Shown here: positions 25,082-34,160 of the stretch, in pieces
Numbering within the stretch: position 1 is the first letter of the stretch
Layout: every line of letters begins with the position of its first letter
DNA from: CALDUY01 sp046350255
GTDB taxonomy: Bacteria; Planctomycetota; Planctomycetia; Gemmatales; Gemmataceae
NCBI GenBank assembly: GCA_046350255.1
Contig: JAXMAV010000015.1
Coordinates: forward strand, 170,238-234,237
Length of the DNA: 64,000 bases
Direction: 5' to 3'
The notes under the pieces: model-generated
Told to the model about the DNA's origin: nothing
Databases searched by the model: none
The model's input: only the letters and a program-made list of their open reading frames with translations
Made by a program: the position numbers and the translations under genes

Positions 25082-26267
25082 CGCGCTTCGGCTCGGTGGG
25101 CGCCTGGTTCTTCTTCTCGAAGGGATCTTCCGCAAGGTTGAACAACTCGGGTGAGCCCTTGACCGGAACGATCAACTTCCAGTCACCCTCGCGCACCCAG
25201 CGATGGGTGAGGTTAACGCCAGGGCGGTGAATGTCCACGGCGGTATGCTCGTAAATCTCGCCGAAGACGGCGGACCGCGCGAGAGGCCCCTTGCCAGCCG
25301 CCGTGGGCAGCAAGCTGATACCGGCCATGGCCTTCGGGACGGGAGCGCCGACGGCGTCGAGTATGGTCGGCGCGAGGTCGATGGTGGACACCAGATCGGG
25401 GTAACGGCCTGGCTTCACCCGGCCGGGCCAGCGCAGGATCACCGGGGTGCGCAGACCGCCATCATAGGGAGAGAGCTTGCTGCGCGGGGCGAACCAGCCT
25501 CGGGTCGTTCGCTTCTCGCCGGTCTCCTGAATCCAGCCGTTATCGACGACGAACAGCACCAGCGTGTCCTTGCGCAGATCCTTGCGGTCGAGATACGCCA
25601 GCAGGTCGCCCACCGTCTCGTCGAACCACTCGACCATGGCGTAGTAGCGTGCCAGCTTGATGGGGCGGCCCGGTGCCTGGTACTTCTTCAACAGGCGCTC
25701 TGGAGGGTTGTGCGGCTCGTGCGGCATCATCGGGGCGTACCAGACGAAGAACGGCTTGTGGCCGGCTCCGTCGATGAAGTCGTAGATCGGCTGCATCGTC
25801 TTCCGGCCGATGGCCAGGCCTTCCTCGCCATGCCGACCGCGGGTGGTCATCCCCTGGGTGAAGCCGGCGTTGCTGTGGTGCCCCTCCCAGAACTTGCCCG
25901 TCTGAAAGCTCATGTAGCCTGCCTGGCCCAGCAAGCGCGGCAAGGCAGGCGCCTTCTTGATGAAGGGGTGCATGGCGGCGCGATCCAGACCGTCGGGAGG
26001 ATCGTTGCAGCAGATGAGGTGCTGATGGGCGAACTGGCCGGTCAACAAGGTGGCCAGGCTCGCGCGGCACAGCGAGGTAGGGACATAGCCGTTGGGAAAG
26101 GTGGCTCCCTCGCGGGCCAACTGATCGAGGTGCGGGGTGCGGACTACCTTGTGGCCCATGAAACCGAAATCGGTCCAGCCCTGGTCGTCGGAGACGATCA
26201 GGACGACGTTGGGAGCCGCCTGCACGGGCACCGCGCTCAGGGCCAGCAGGCACAGGAGAGTTCGCAT
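25035..26267 (-). CDS. Exported sulfatase-family protein with variant active-site motif
   Basis: The 410-residue product has a signal peptide (MRTLLCLLALSAVPVQA) and a type I sulfatase fold: NVVLIVSDDQGWTDFG metal-binding aspartates, C67 in the SLCRASLATLLTG segment, GYMSFQTGKFWEG, LFVVDNGW and SPYDGGLRTPVILRWPG. In the usual C-x-[PA]-S-R formylglycine motif the arginine is replaced by leucine here (C-R-A-S-L). This is either a subfamily variant or a non-canonical enzyme. The next upstream gene encodes a SUMF1-like protein. Confidence 0.87.
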   Translation of the reverse strand: MRTLLCLLALSAVPVQAAPNVVLIVSDDQGWTDFGFMGHKVVRTPHLDQLAREGATFPNGYVPTSLCRASLATLLTGQFAHQHLICCNDPPDGLDRAAMHPFIKKAPALPRLLGQAGYMSFQTGKFWEGHHSNAGFTQGMTTRGRHGEEGLAIGRKTMQPIYDFIDGAGHKPFFVWYAPMMPHEPHNPPERLLKKYQAPGRPIKLARYYAMVEWFDETVGDLLAYLDRKDLRKDTLVLFVVDNGWIQETGEKRTTRGWFAPRSKLSPYDGGLRTPVILRWPGRVKPGRYPDLVSTIDLAPTILDAVGAPVPKAMAGISLLPTAAGKGPLARSAVFGEIYEHTAVDIHRPGVNLTHRWVREGDWKLIVPVKGSPELFNLAEDPFEKKNQAPTEPKRVKQLQSVLDAWWEGR

Positions 26268-26306
26268 GGGTAGGTCTCGCGAGGAACCAGGATGAGGAGG
26301 TGTTGG

Positions 26307-27344
26307 CTATCCTACCGAGGTCACAGCGCCGTGGCGCCACTCCATCACCACGCGAAAGCCGTAGGCCTGCTCCCGGCTGTCGGGAGTGTTACGCACCCGA
26401 CGCGCAGCACGGAGGCAGCTGCCCCAGTTCCAGAAGGCGCCGCCGCGCAGCACCCGACGGTTGCCCATGGGCGGCCCCGGCGGATCGACGGTCGGACTGA
26501 CCCGGTAGTAGTTCTCATCGAACCAGTCGGCGCACCACTCCCAGACGTTACCGGCCATGTCGTACAGGCCCAGGGCGTTGGGAGGATAGCTACCCACGCG
26601 GCAGGTTCGCACCAGGTAGGTGCCGCGCTCGCTGGCCGGGTGGGGATGGGTGCCATCGAAGTTGGCGAACCGCGACGAGATGGCGCTGCCCAGGTAATAG
26701 GGAGCGGTCGAGGCAGCGCCGCCCCTGCAGGCGTACTCCCACTCGGCCTCGGTCGGCAGGCGGTAGACCCAGCGGGGGGAGCCGGCCAGCTCGGTCAGAC
26801 GGGTGCAGAACTGAAAGGCCTCCAGCCAGGAGACGCGCTCTACGGGGAACTGCGAGGTGTCGAGGCGCTCGACACTGCTCTTGCCAATGCCGTGGAGGGA
26901 AAAATGGCTGGGATTGACGCCCATCACCCGTTCAAACTGGTCCTGTGTGACCTGGAAGGTGCCGAGGTAGAATGGCCGGGTGATCTCGACCTCGTGGACG
27001 GGGCCTTCCTCGTCGTTGCGGCCACATTCGCTGGCGACAGCGCCCATGCGGAAGGTGCCGGGCTCGACCAGGGTAAAGCGCATGCCCAGGAAGTTCACCA
27101 ACTCGGCCGATACGGGGCGCACTCCGGAGCGGAGCAGATCGGCCAGGCGGTCTTCCAGGGTGGCCCGTTGGCGGACGCGCCGCAGGACCGGCAGCGCGCG
27201 CAGCTGGCGCTGCAGACGAATCAACTCGGCCCGCTGGTCCTGCCCGCTTTCCTCGAGGTAGTCGGCCAGGGCCAGCCAGGTAGTTGCATCGCCAGGGGCA
27301 TCGTGCAAGGCGGCCAGGAACGTGGGTTCCAGATCTTCTACCAT
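26307..27344 (-). CDS. SUMF1/FGE-sulfatase-domain protein with N-terminal TIGR02996-type domain
   Basis: ATG 27344 gives 345 residues. The first 50 residues (FLAALHDAPGDATTWLALADYLEESG) match the TIGR02996 repeat-companion domain first described in Gemmata. From about residue 85 a formylglycine-generating-enzyme-type domain follows: GMRFTLVEPGTFRMGA, PVERVSWLEAFQFC, YRLPTEAEWEYACRGG, NALGLYDMAGNVWEWCADWF and a C-terminal RVLRGGAFWNWGSCLRAARR. The FGE active site needs two cysteines in this last segment; only one is present, so true FGE activity is doubtful. It lies directly upstream of a sulfatase gene. Confidence 0.87.
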   Translation of the reverse strand: MVEDLEPTFLAALHDAPGDATTWLALADYLEESGQDQRAELIRLQRQLRALPVLRRVRQRATLEDRLADLLRSGVRPVSAELVNFLGMRFTLVEPGTFRMGAVASECGRNDEEGPVHEVEITRPFYLGTFQVTQDQFERVMGVNPSHFSLHGIGKSSVERLDTSQFPVERVSWLEAFQFCTRLTELAGSPRWVYRLPTEAEWEYACRGGAASTAPYYLGSAISSRFANFDGTHPHPASERGTYLVRTCRVGSYPPNALGLYDMAGNVWEWCADWFDENYYRVSPTVDPPGPPMGNRRVLRGGAFWNWGSCLRAARRVRNTPDSREQAYGFRVVMEWRHGAVTSVG

Positions 27345-27517
27345 CACCGCTCCGGAGAGCCCGCGAGAGGTCGTGGGGACACAGCCCCTCCAATTATACG
27401 CCTCGACCTGCCTGGAGAGGAATTCCAGGCGAGTCCGTCCGGCGGCGCGGCCGCTTGACGATCCAGACCATAGAGCCACAATGAGGGTTTCACGCAAGAA
27501 AGGCTGGTAGCTGGGCT

Positions 27518-28066
27518 GTGCCGACGTTTCATCGCTTCACCGATCGCCCCGGGTATTACATTCGCGGGGTGTCGAAGGGGAAGCCCCTGGTGCTAGAATT
27601 GACGCCGGAGGGCGAGCAGTATCTGCTGGAAACGCTGAGCCTGGCGCCCGGCGGGAAGTTTGCCGCGGAGACGTTCCGCTGGCTGTACCAGCGCAAGTGG
27701 GCGCAGGTCATGGATGTGCCGCCACCAGAGGTGCCCGTCGAGGTGTCGGCATCTCCACGGGCCGACAGCAACCAGGGGGTGTTGCAGATCCGGCTGTCGT
27801 CGGGCGATCACGTGGCACTGGATCAATGCGCTGAGGAGATCGTGCAGGCCCTGGCAGACACTGGGGCTAGCGTGTTTGGTCCCATCCCGCTGCACGCCCT
27901 GATCGAGAAATACATCGTCCTCCGCGAGTCGAGCAGCAAGACCTACGAGCTACGCTTCTACCAGCGTCTCCTCCAAGTGCGGCAACCTAGCCGGGCGATG
28001 CTCGACGCGATGACCAACTTTCGCCTGCCGCGCGAGGTGGACCTGCAGGTAGAGACGCTGGGCTGA
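27518..28066 (+). CDS. Ribosomal protein S10-domain (uS10-like) paralogue with N-terminal extension
   Basis: The 182-residue product starts at GTG 27518, the only start codon after the upstream in-frame stop at 27482. Residues about 88-182 align well with uS10: LQIRLSSGDHVALDQCAEEIV, GPIPLHALIEKYIVLRE, YELRFYQRLLQV and AMLDAMTNFRLPREVDLQVE. The first 87 residues are an unrelated extension (FHRFTDRPGYYIRGVSKGKP ...). Genuine rpsJ is about 105 residues and sits in the S10 operon; none of that operon is here. It may be a ribosome-associated or transcription-antitermination (NusE-like) paralogue. The role is unknown. Confidence 0.8.
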   Translation: MPTFHRFTDRPGYYIRGVSKGKPLVLELTPEGEQYLLETLSLAPGGKFAAETFRWLYQRKWAQVMDVPPPEVPVEVSASPRADSNQGVLQIRLSSGDHVALDQCAEEIVQALADTGASVFGPIPLHALIEKYIVLRESSSKTYELRFYQRLLQVRQPSRAMLDAMTNFRLPREVDLQVETLG

Positions 28067-28081
28067 TCGCGGCGGCAGCGC

Positions 28082-30790
28082 TCAGTCCTTCGCCAGGGCG
28101 GCCAGCTCGGCGGCACTGAGAGCGCGGTCGAACACCATGATGCGGCCCATCGATCCACGATAATAACTATCGTGGAAATAGAACAACTCGGTGCCCAGCA
28201 CCAGCGAGGGCGGGGCGGTCATGGGGGCGGCCTGCTTCTGCGTGCGTGCTTCGTGGATCGGCTTGCCGTTCAGGTACAGCCGCAGCAGCCACTTCCCCCC
28301 CGCAGGCTCTCCCGTCACGGCCACGTGGTGCCAGCGGTTGGCGACCATGGATTCCTTCGCCGTGAACTCTTCGCTGACGTTCAGCGCGACACTCAGCTGA
28401 TACGGTGCCCTGGAGCCCAGCAGGCGCAGCACGATCCGGCGAGCGCCGAAGCCGATCACGTCGCCACCCCGGTTGCCCACGGACCGCCCCATGGCGTCGG
28501 CTGGGTTGATCCAGGCAGCCAGGGTGAACGCTTCCACCGGTATCGCTCCGCCGTGAAACCCCGCCAGCGCCACTGGCACGCGGTCGCGCCCACGGTAGCC
28601 CTCGTGGCTCAGGTATCCTCGATCGAGAGTGCCGGCGCGCGGGAATCGCCCTTTGCCCTCGGCCTGGTCGCGAAACACCAGCGCGGGTCGTCCCTGGTCG
28701 CGCGTCCACTCGACATTGCCCAGCTCGAGCATCCCCAGCGGGCCACGGGCATGATTGAAGACGTGCAGGCCCTTGCCCTCTTCCATGCGGTAGTCGGCGA
28801 TGGCGCCGCGCGGGGCGGATGGAAGCGGCGGCGGATTCGGGTTGGCCTTCGCAGCCACGCCCTCGGGCAGCTTCTCGTCGGTTGCAAGCTTGCGGAACGC
28901 CACTTCGCCCACCAGCACCTCGCCCGTGCCTGCGTTGCCCAGGCCGAGCGCGAGTCCCGCGCCGGGCGGCACGTCCAGGGCGAAGCCGGACTGTTTCCAG
29001 CCGAAGCTGCCCGCGCCGAGGTAGTGCGTGTGCTTCTCCAGCAGCTTGCCCGTTTTCGGCGCGGTGACGCTCACCTCGATGCGTCCGCCGGGTCCGGTGG
29101 CGTTGTCCGATTTCACCCGGGCCAGCAGGACATATCGTCCACCGGGCAAGTCCGGAGGCGTCGCCAGGGTCGCCTCTCCGAACGCGCCGGGCCCCAGCTT
29201 CATCGCCCATCCGGATGGAGCGCCCGCATCGCGCACGAGATCGTAGGTGGGCCGCTGGTTGTGGCCGGAGAGGAACGGCCTGCGCCCGTAGATCCACGTC
29301 TCGCTGAGAGGCACGTGCCGGTTGAAGCGGAGGACCGGCCAGTCGTCGGCAAAGAGGTAGTGATGCTGGGGGTCCAGCATGGGGCTTTCGTAGATGGTCG
29401 ATTCGCGGAAGAGCTGCTCGGCCTCGGCGGCGGGGTAGGCGGTGTAGCGATACTTCACGCGCACCTTCGTGCCAGGCTCGGCCGTCTCGGGCTCGAAGCT
29501 GACGCCCGTATCGTAGAAGGCCGCACAGACTGCCGTGTTCAGCCGACGCTTGCCGGCCTCGATCTGGTACTCCACCGCAGGAGCCAGCTCCATCCGTTCG
29601 AGATGACGTCCATACCAGACGCGCAGGCCGTTGCGTGTCTCCAGGTCGAGCTGCGGGCCCGGATCGATGGGATAGACCGGCCGGTGGACCAGGCGGCCGC
29701 CCTTCTTTCGCATCACCAGGTATTGCCAGCGGAATGGATCCAGCGGGGTGTGATGCTCGAAATCGTAGCCGTAGCGGAAGTGAAACGGCACGCCGGGCAG
29801 CACCTCCAGCTCGCTGGCGATGTCGTAGGTGTAGGTCTCGCGTCGGGGGTCGAAGCCGACGGTCAGCGTCGTCTGCGTGACGAAGCGTCCCTTGACCTGC
29901 TTGCCGGACCAGGCGGCCGTCACCGTCTTGCCGCCTCCCTGCACCTTCACGGGAGACAGCTGGTTGGCCCCCTCGGGGAACGCTCCCTGGTTGGCGATGT
30001 CCCAGTGACCATTCCAGCTGAGCATCGGCTTGCGGCCGGGTCGCAACTTGGCGTTGTTGAGTGAGGGCGACTCCGGCACGGGCAGCAGCAAAATCGGTTC
30101 ATCTCCGTCGAAGACCCAGGGACGACCGCCCAGCCAGGTGCGCGTGGAAAGCTGCACCGCGTGCGCAGGGATGGGTTGATTCTCGGCTGCGGCCAGCGGA
30201 GTCAGCCGGACTCCTTCCACCTGCACCCGCGCGGCACTGGAGGTGCCCAGGCCCACAGTGCCGGCCTCCAGCGGAGGTAGCGGATCGAGATAGTCGATCT
30301 TCTCCTGGCCATCCACCTGGACGATCACGCGATTGGCCTGCAGGCGTACCATCACCCGGTGTGCTTGCCCCTTCTTCACCGCGCAGGGGACGACACGCAC
30401 GAAGCCACCCTCGGGGTAGCGGACCAGGGCCACATCCTGGTAGCGGTGGGATAGCTGGACGCGGTAGCCCGACTTCTCGCCGGCGCGGAGCAGCAGGCCC
30501 ACGTCGTAGCCCTGGTCGCCCTGGGTCGGATCGGGCCAGACCGACCACCACTGGCCGAAGAAGCCTGCCTGGGTGCCAGGTTCGAGCACACGGCAGGTGA
30601 ACTCTACCTGGACATGCTCGTGCTTGCCCGGAGCACGGAGGAAGGTCCACGGCCTGGCCTGCAACGTGGCCTGCTGGACGTCCACCTTTGCCTGGCTGAA
30701 GTCGGGTCTGGGTCGCTCCCACCGGGTCAGGTCGGCATGCGCGACCAGGGGAAGCAGCAGCATCGACCAGGTAGCGAGCCGGCAGGCCAT
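28082..30790 (-). CDS. Exported LamG/concanavalin-type multidomain protein
   Basis: The 902-residue product has a signal peptide (MACRLATWSMLLLPLVAHA). Residues about 45-195 form a DUF1080/LamG-like jelly roll (FFGQWWSVWPDPTQGDQGYDVGL). The middle (about 230-600) is a beta-rich region of unknown class with YGRRPFLSGHNQRPTYDLVRD. From about residue 680 there is a LamG module: IADYRMEEGKGLHVFNHA, FTLAAWINPADAM, NRWHHVAVTGEP, LRLYLNGKPIHEA and GRIMVFDRALSAAELAAL. It is likely a cell-surface or periplasmic glycan-binding protein, 18 bp downstream of a PQQ-like propeller gene in the same direction. Confidence 0.82.
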   Translation of the reverse strand: MACRLATWSMLLLPLVAHADLTRWERPRPDFSQAKVDVQQATLQARPWTFLRAPGKHEHVQVEFTCRVLEPGTQAGFFGQWWSVWPDPTQGDQGYDVGLLLRAGEKSGYRVQLSHRYQDVALVRYPEGGFVRVVPCAVKKGQAHRVMVRLQANRVIVQVDGQEKIDYLDPLPPLEAGTVGLGTSSAARVQVEGVRLTPLAAAENQPIPAHAVQLSTRTWLGGRPWVFDGDEPILLLPVPESPSLNNAKLRPGRKPMLSWNGHWDIANQGAFPEGANQLSPVKVQGGGKTVTAAWSGKQVKGRFVTQTTLTVGFDPRRETYTYDIASELEVLPGVPFHFRYGYDFEHHTPLDPFRWQYLVMRKKGGRLVHRPVYPIDPGPQLDLETRNGLRVWYGRHLERMELAPAVEYQIEAGKRRLNTAVCAAFYDTGVSFEPETAEPGTKVRVKYRYTAYPAAEAEQLFRESTIYESPMLDPQHHYLFADDWPVLRFNRHVPLSETWIYGRRPFLSGHNQRPTYDLVRDAGAPSGWAMKLGPGAFGEATLATPPDLPGGRYVLLARVKSDNATGPGGRIEVSVTAPKTGKLLEKHTHYLGAGSFGWKQSGFALDVPPGAGLALGLGNAGTGEVLVGEVAFRKLATDEKLPEGVAAKANPNPPPLPSAPRGAIADYRMEEGKGLHVFNHARGPLGMLELGNVEWTRDQGRPALVFRDQAEGKGRFPRAGTLDRGYLSHEGYRGRDRVPVALAGFHGGAIPVEAFTLAAWINPADAMGRSVGNRGGDVIGFGARRIVLRLLGSRAPYQLSVALNVSEEFTAKESMVANRWHHVAVTGEPAGGKWLLRLYLNGKPIHEARTQKQAAPMTAPPSLVLGTELFYFHDSYYRGSMGRIMVFDRALSAAELAALAKD

Positions 30791-30808
30791 GGCAGGTTCT
30801 CCGGGCGA

Positions 30809-32044
30809 TTATTTCTGTTCGATGCGGTACAGGTGCGTGGCAGTCCGGACGAAGAGCGCCTGGCCAGCGATGGCAGGCGTGGCGGTAATGCCGTCGGGCA
30901 GCTGGTTCGTCGCCAGGATCTTGCCCTCGCGGTCGGCCGACAGCACCACGCCCTTGCCCTTGCGGTCGAAGATGTACAGCCGACCGTCGGCCACCACGGG
31001 CGAGGAATAGAACGCCCCACTCAGACGTCGGGACCAGACCTGGGCGCCGGTGGCGACCTCCAGCGCCGTGGCGATGCCGTTATCGCTGACCTGAATGAGC
31101 AGATCGCCCACGATGACGGGTCCAGGCCGCTGAGCGACCTCGCGCGTGACGCGGTAGGCCACGTGCGAGGAGGTGACATCGCCGGTGCCATTGGGGCGGA
31201 TGGCGACCAGGTGAGCGGGGTTGCCGGTGGTGACAAAGATCTTGCCATCGCCCAGGACAGGCGGAGTGGCCGCGTTCATGCCGCCGTGGTTGACCTTCCA
31301 GATCTCCTTGCCCGTGGCGGGTTCGAGCGCGATGGTGCCCCCGGCGCCGGGGCTAATGAGCTGGAGCTTGCCCTCGATGGTGAAGATACCGGGGGTGGAG
31401 TAGGCCTTTTTGAGGTCGCCATTGTCGGTCTTGTAGTCCACGTCGCGCTTCGTCTCCCACACGGTCTTGCCCGTCGCCTTGTCCAGGCCGACGAGATACT
31501 GGCGATCGTAACCGTCGAAGGTGAGCACGAGCAGGTTGCCGTGGAGAATGGGCGATGAGGCCGGGGCGCGCCAGTGATCGCAGGGCAGGTCGCGGCGGGT
31601 CCAGTGGATCTTGCCCGTGGCGGTGTCAACGCAGGCGGTGCCGGCCGAGCCGAAGTGGACGTAGACGCGACCCTCCTCGATGACCGGCGTGGGCGAGGCG
31701 TGCGAGTTGTAGTCCTTGACGAAGGTGTAGGGCACCTTGGGCGTGTCGAAGACCTTCACGTCGTGCACGATCTTGCCGCTGTCGCGGTCGACGCAGACGG
31801 CCCACTGCTGTTTGCCGTTCTCGGCAGCGGTGGTCACCCAGACCTGCTTGCCCAGGACGACGGGGGACGACCAGCCCCAGTGATGGATTGGAGTCTTCCA
31901 GACCACGTTCTTCTGATCGTCCCAGTGCAGGGGCAGACCGCGCGACTGGGAAAGGCCGGTGCCGTTGGGTCCACGGAACTGGGTCCAGGCCTCTTCGGCG
32001 CGAACGACCAGAGGCAAGGCGAGCAGGAGAAACAGCATGCGCAT
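30809..32044 (-). CDS. Exported PQQ-like beta-propeller protein
   Basis: The 411-residue product has a signal peptide (MRMLFLLLALPLVVRA) and starts with WTQFRGPNGTGLSQSRGLP, the hallmark of planctomycete PQQ-like/BamB-type eight-blade propellers. Repeated blade motifs follow: WAVCVDRDSGKIVHDV, ACVDTATGKIHW, YLVGLDKATGKTVWE, ALEPATGKEIWKV and ALEVATGAQVWSR. No quinoprotein active-site residues are obvious, so it is more likely a scaffold or binding protein. It probably forms a unit with the downstream LamG gene. Confidence 0.88.
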   Translation of the reverse strand: MRMLFLLLALPLVVRAEEAWTQFRGPNGTGLSQSRGLPLHWDDQKNVVWKTPIHHWGWSSPVVLGKQVWVTTAAENGKQQWAVCVDRDSGKIVHDVKVFDTPKVPYTFVKDYNSHASPTPVIEEGRVYVHFGSAGTACVDTATGKIHWTRRDLPCDHWRAPASSPILHGNLLVLTFDGYDRQYLVGLDKATGKTVWETKRDVDYKTDNGDLKKAYSTPGIFTIEGKLQLISPGAGGTIALEPATGKEIWKVNHGGMNAATPPVLGDGKIFVTTGNPAHLVAIRPNGTGDVTSSHVAYRVTREVAQRPGPVIVGDLLIQVSDNGIATALEVATGAQVWSRRLSGAFYSSPVVADGRLYIFDRKGKGVVLSADREGKILATNQLPDGITATPAIAGQALFVRTATHLYRIEQK

Positions 32045-32344
32045 GAGACAATCCGCCAGGGAGGTTGAGAGCCGCGAGGCCCAGGCAAATCAGCAGGTGG
32101 GACAACAACCCAGCCCATCTTCCGGCCCGCGGCGCGTCTCGTCAAGGAAGAAGCCGACCACTCCGCGCGAGCCACCCGCAGAGAGCGAGCGGTGGCTTAC
32201 TCGGTCGGTCCGGAGTGGGAATCGTGCCTCTCTGCATTGTCAATGACGCGCTCCACTTCGGACCTTGACGTGGGCTGGCGGAGACGGCACCATACCGGCT
32301 GTCTCCATTTCGATCTCCTCCTTTCCGAAGCAGGGTGATGCGCC
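32045..32344 (+). other. Divergent intergenic region, no gene seen
   Basis: This 300-bp gap separates the leftward propeller gene from a rightward membrane-protein gene and must hold their promoters. A 7-bp inverted repeat (AGCCACC at 32170 with GGTGGCT at 32191) is the only structure noted. Short frames here lack coding signals. Confidence 0.45.
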
Positions 32345-33709
32345 ATGGCCACTACCTACACACAAACCATCGAGTTCAACGTCTGGAAGGAGCACACCTG
32401 CTCGTGTTGCGGATCGGTCTACCGCTACCTGTTCAAGCGGAAGATGACCGGCGAGGGGGGCACTCCGGAGGTCGCGGCGCAGAACGCCGAGAAAGCGGTG
32501 GAACGGGCACTGCAGAAGGAAGTGGACATGCGCGCGTGCCCGGAGTGCGGGCATTTCCAGCCGGACATGATCGCGGCGCAACGCTCGTCACGCCACTGGT
32601 GGACCTTCTTCGCGGCGCTGCCCATCTATGGGTTGTTGCTGATCCTGGTGCTGACCGACATCATGACCTATGGCACCGCGGGGGTCGCCGGCGCGGTGGC
32701 TGCCCTGGGCATCCTGGCCGCCAACGCGCTGATCTGCCTGGGCAACCCCAACTCGAACTGCGAGGCGAACCGCAAGGCGTCCCGTCGGATGGAGAAAGAC
32801 GGCGACCTCTGGGTGCCGGAGGACCGGCAACCGAAGGAGATGACGGAAACCCCGGTGGGCACAGGCGTGGGCCCGGGCCAGTATCTGTGCCTGGGTCTGA
32901 TCGGTGTCTCGGCCGTGGCGTTTGCCCTGCCCTTTCTGGCACGGGTGCTGCTGGGCATGACCTCCAACCCCGGGTGGTATCCCGAGGTCGCTGGGCCCGG
33001 CGACACTCCGTACGTCTACTTCTCGGAGAAACTCTCCAGCGTGAAGGCCTACTGGAACGGCAACCCGCGTGTGACCGTGCTCAATGCCAACGACGTGGGC
33101 GGGCCGGTCACCATCGGGGCCACCTCCAAGACCGACTCGTGGGGGAACACCATCTCGGTGAAGTCGAGCGAAAAGAATAGCTCGTTCACTCCCTGGGCGC
33201 GTCTGGCGATTCCGGCCGACCCGCGCCTCGCGGGCAAGACGCTGCAGTTGCAGATCGACATGACCGTCAACTTCCCCAAGGTGATGGGATCGAACACCTG
33301 GCAGCAGTCGTCGCAGAACGTCACCCAGAAGACCACACTGACGCTGTCGGCGCCAGGGCGCGGCGGGCTGTACAAGACCTCCTTCTGGGCGGGCTTTGTC
33401 GGCGGGTGTGCCCTGCTCTTTCTGGGTGCGGGTCTGTTGCCGGTCTTTAGCAACGCCTTCGGGAAGACCGCTCATCCCACCGACATCTTCGTGCCGGGCG
33501 GGCAGACGCCGGAAGAGAATGGTGACGAGGAAGTCCGGGACGCCGAGGCCGTCGTGGAGGAAGTGGAGGAACCCCAGCGCCGGGGCATCCGCTCGTCGGA
33601 CAACCGCCGCCGGGATGACGACGAGGAAGACGACCGTCCGCGCCGCCGTCGAGACGACGATTACGACGATGAGGATGACCGCCCCCGTCGCCGTCGTCGG
33701 GACGACTGA
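32345..33709 (+). CDS. Zinc-ribbon membrane protein with Asp/Arg-rich tail, unknown function
   Basis: The 454-residue product begins with a zinc-ribbon-like pattern: CSCCG near residue 20 and CPECG near residue 65. Four membrane segments follow (about residues 80-103, 108-130, 178-205 and 345-368). Between the third and fourth lies a roughly 140-residue, Ser/Thr-rich beta domain. The C-terminus is highly charged with DDDEEDDRPRRRRDDDYDDE repeats. No family is recognised. Small membrane-protein and epimerase genes follow. Confidence 0.7.
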   Translation: MATTYTQTIEFNVWKEHTCSCCGSVYRYLFKRKMTGEGGTPEVAAQNAEKAVERALQKEVDMRACPECGHFQPDMIAAQRSSRHWWTFFAALPIYGLLLILVLTDIMTYGTAGVAGAVAALGILAANALICLGNPNSNCEANRKASRRMEKDGDLWVPEDRQPKEMTETPVGTGVGPGQYLCLGLIGVSAVAFALPFLARVLLGMTSNPGWYPEVAGPGDTPYVYFSEKLSSVKAYWNGNPRVTVLNANDVGGPVTIGATSKTDSWGNTISVKSSEKNSSFTPWARLAIPADPRLAGKTLQLQIDMTVNFPKVMGSNTWQQSSQNVTQKTTLTLSAPGRGGLYKTSFWAGFVGGCALLFLGAGLLPVFSNAFGKTAHPTDIFVPGGQTPEENGDEEVRDAEAVVEEVEEPQRRGIRSSDNRRRDDDEEDDRPRRRRDDDYDDEDDRPRRRRRDD

Positions 33710-33734
33710 GAGGTAGCCTGGCACATTGACGATC

Positions 33735-33774
33735 GGGGGGCGTGTCTCTGCAATAGGAGGAAACACGCACCCCC
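33735..33774 (+). terminator. Stem-loop between the two membrane-protein genes
   Basis: A G-rich arm (33735-33745) pairs with a C-rich arm (33763-33774) with a two-base bulge, enclosing a 17-base loop. It lies 25 bases past the upstream stop and may terminate or attenuate; no T-run follows. Confidence 0.4.
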
Positions 33775-33793
33775 GTTCGGTGGAGGCTTCCTC

Positions 33794-34153
33794 ATGTCTG
33801 CGACGCTCCTGACCTGGCTACAGGCTGCCCTGCCCTGGTTGCCCGCCGGATTGTGGTGCGCCTGGTGGCTCCTGTGCATCCCCTGGAAAAAGGCCTGGCC
33901 CATCCTCGCCGCAGGTGGTTGGTTGCCGGTGGTGTTACTCACCGTCGTGGTGGCCCTGGTGTGGTCGCGGATCTTCCCGGCGACGTGCGGCTGTCTCGGC
34001 TGGCCGATCCCCAACTTCTGGTGGCAACTCGGCGCCTGCTCGACGCTCACACTGGTCGCCCTGTTCTGTGGCTGGTTGCAGGGTCAGCTGGGATGGTCGC
34101 CACCCGAGGTCAGCTACGAACCGCCCCCCACACCGTCGCATCCCGTCCACTGA
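33794..34153 (+). CDS. Small Trp-rich membrane protein, unknown
   Basis: GGAGG precedes the ATG. The 119-residue product has three hydrophobic segments (around residues 8-28, 36-57 and 75-98) and many tryptophans; the C-terminus is Pro-rich (PPPTPSHPVH). I recognise no family. It lies 84 bases after the zinc-ribbon membrane gene in the same direction, with a hairpin between, and ends 7 bases from a convergent epimerase gene. Confidence 0.65.
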   Translation: MSATLLTWLQAALPWLPAGLWCAWWLLCIPWKKAWPILAAGGWLPVVLLTVVVALVWSRIFPATCGCLGWPIPNFWWQLGACSTLTLVALFCGWLQGQLGWSPPEVSYEPPPTPSHPVH

Positions 34154-34160
34154 ACCGCAC

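Noticed and set aside
28172..30064. 630-residue plus-strand frame inside the LamG protein gene
   Set aside because: Shadow frame of a GC-rich gene on the opposite strand; no domain pattern or Shine-Dalgarno.
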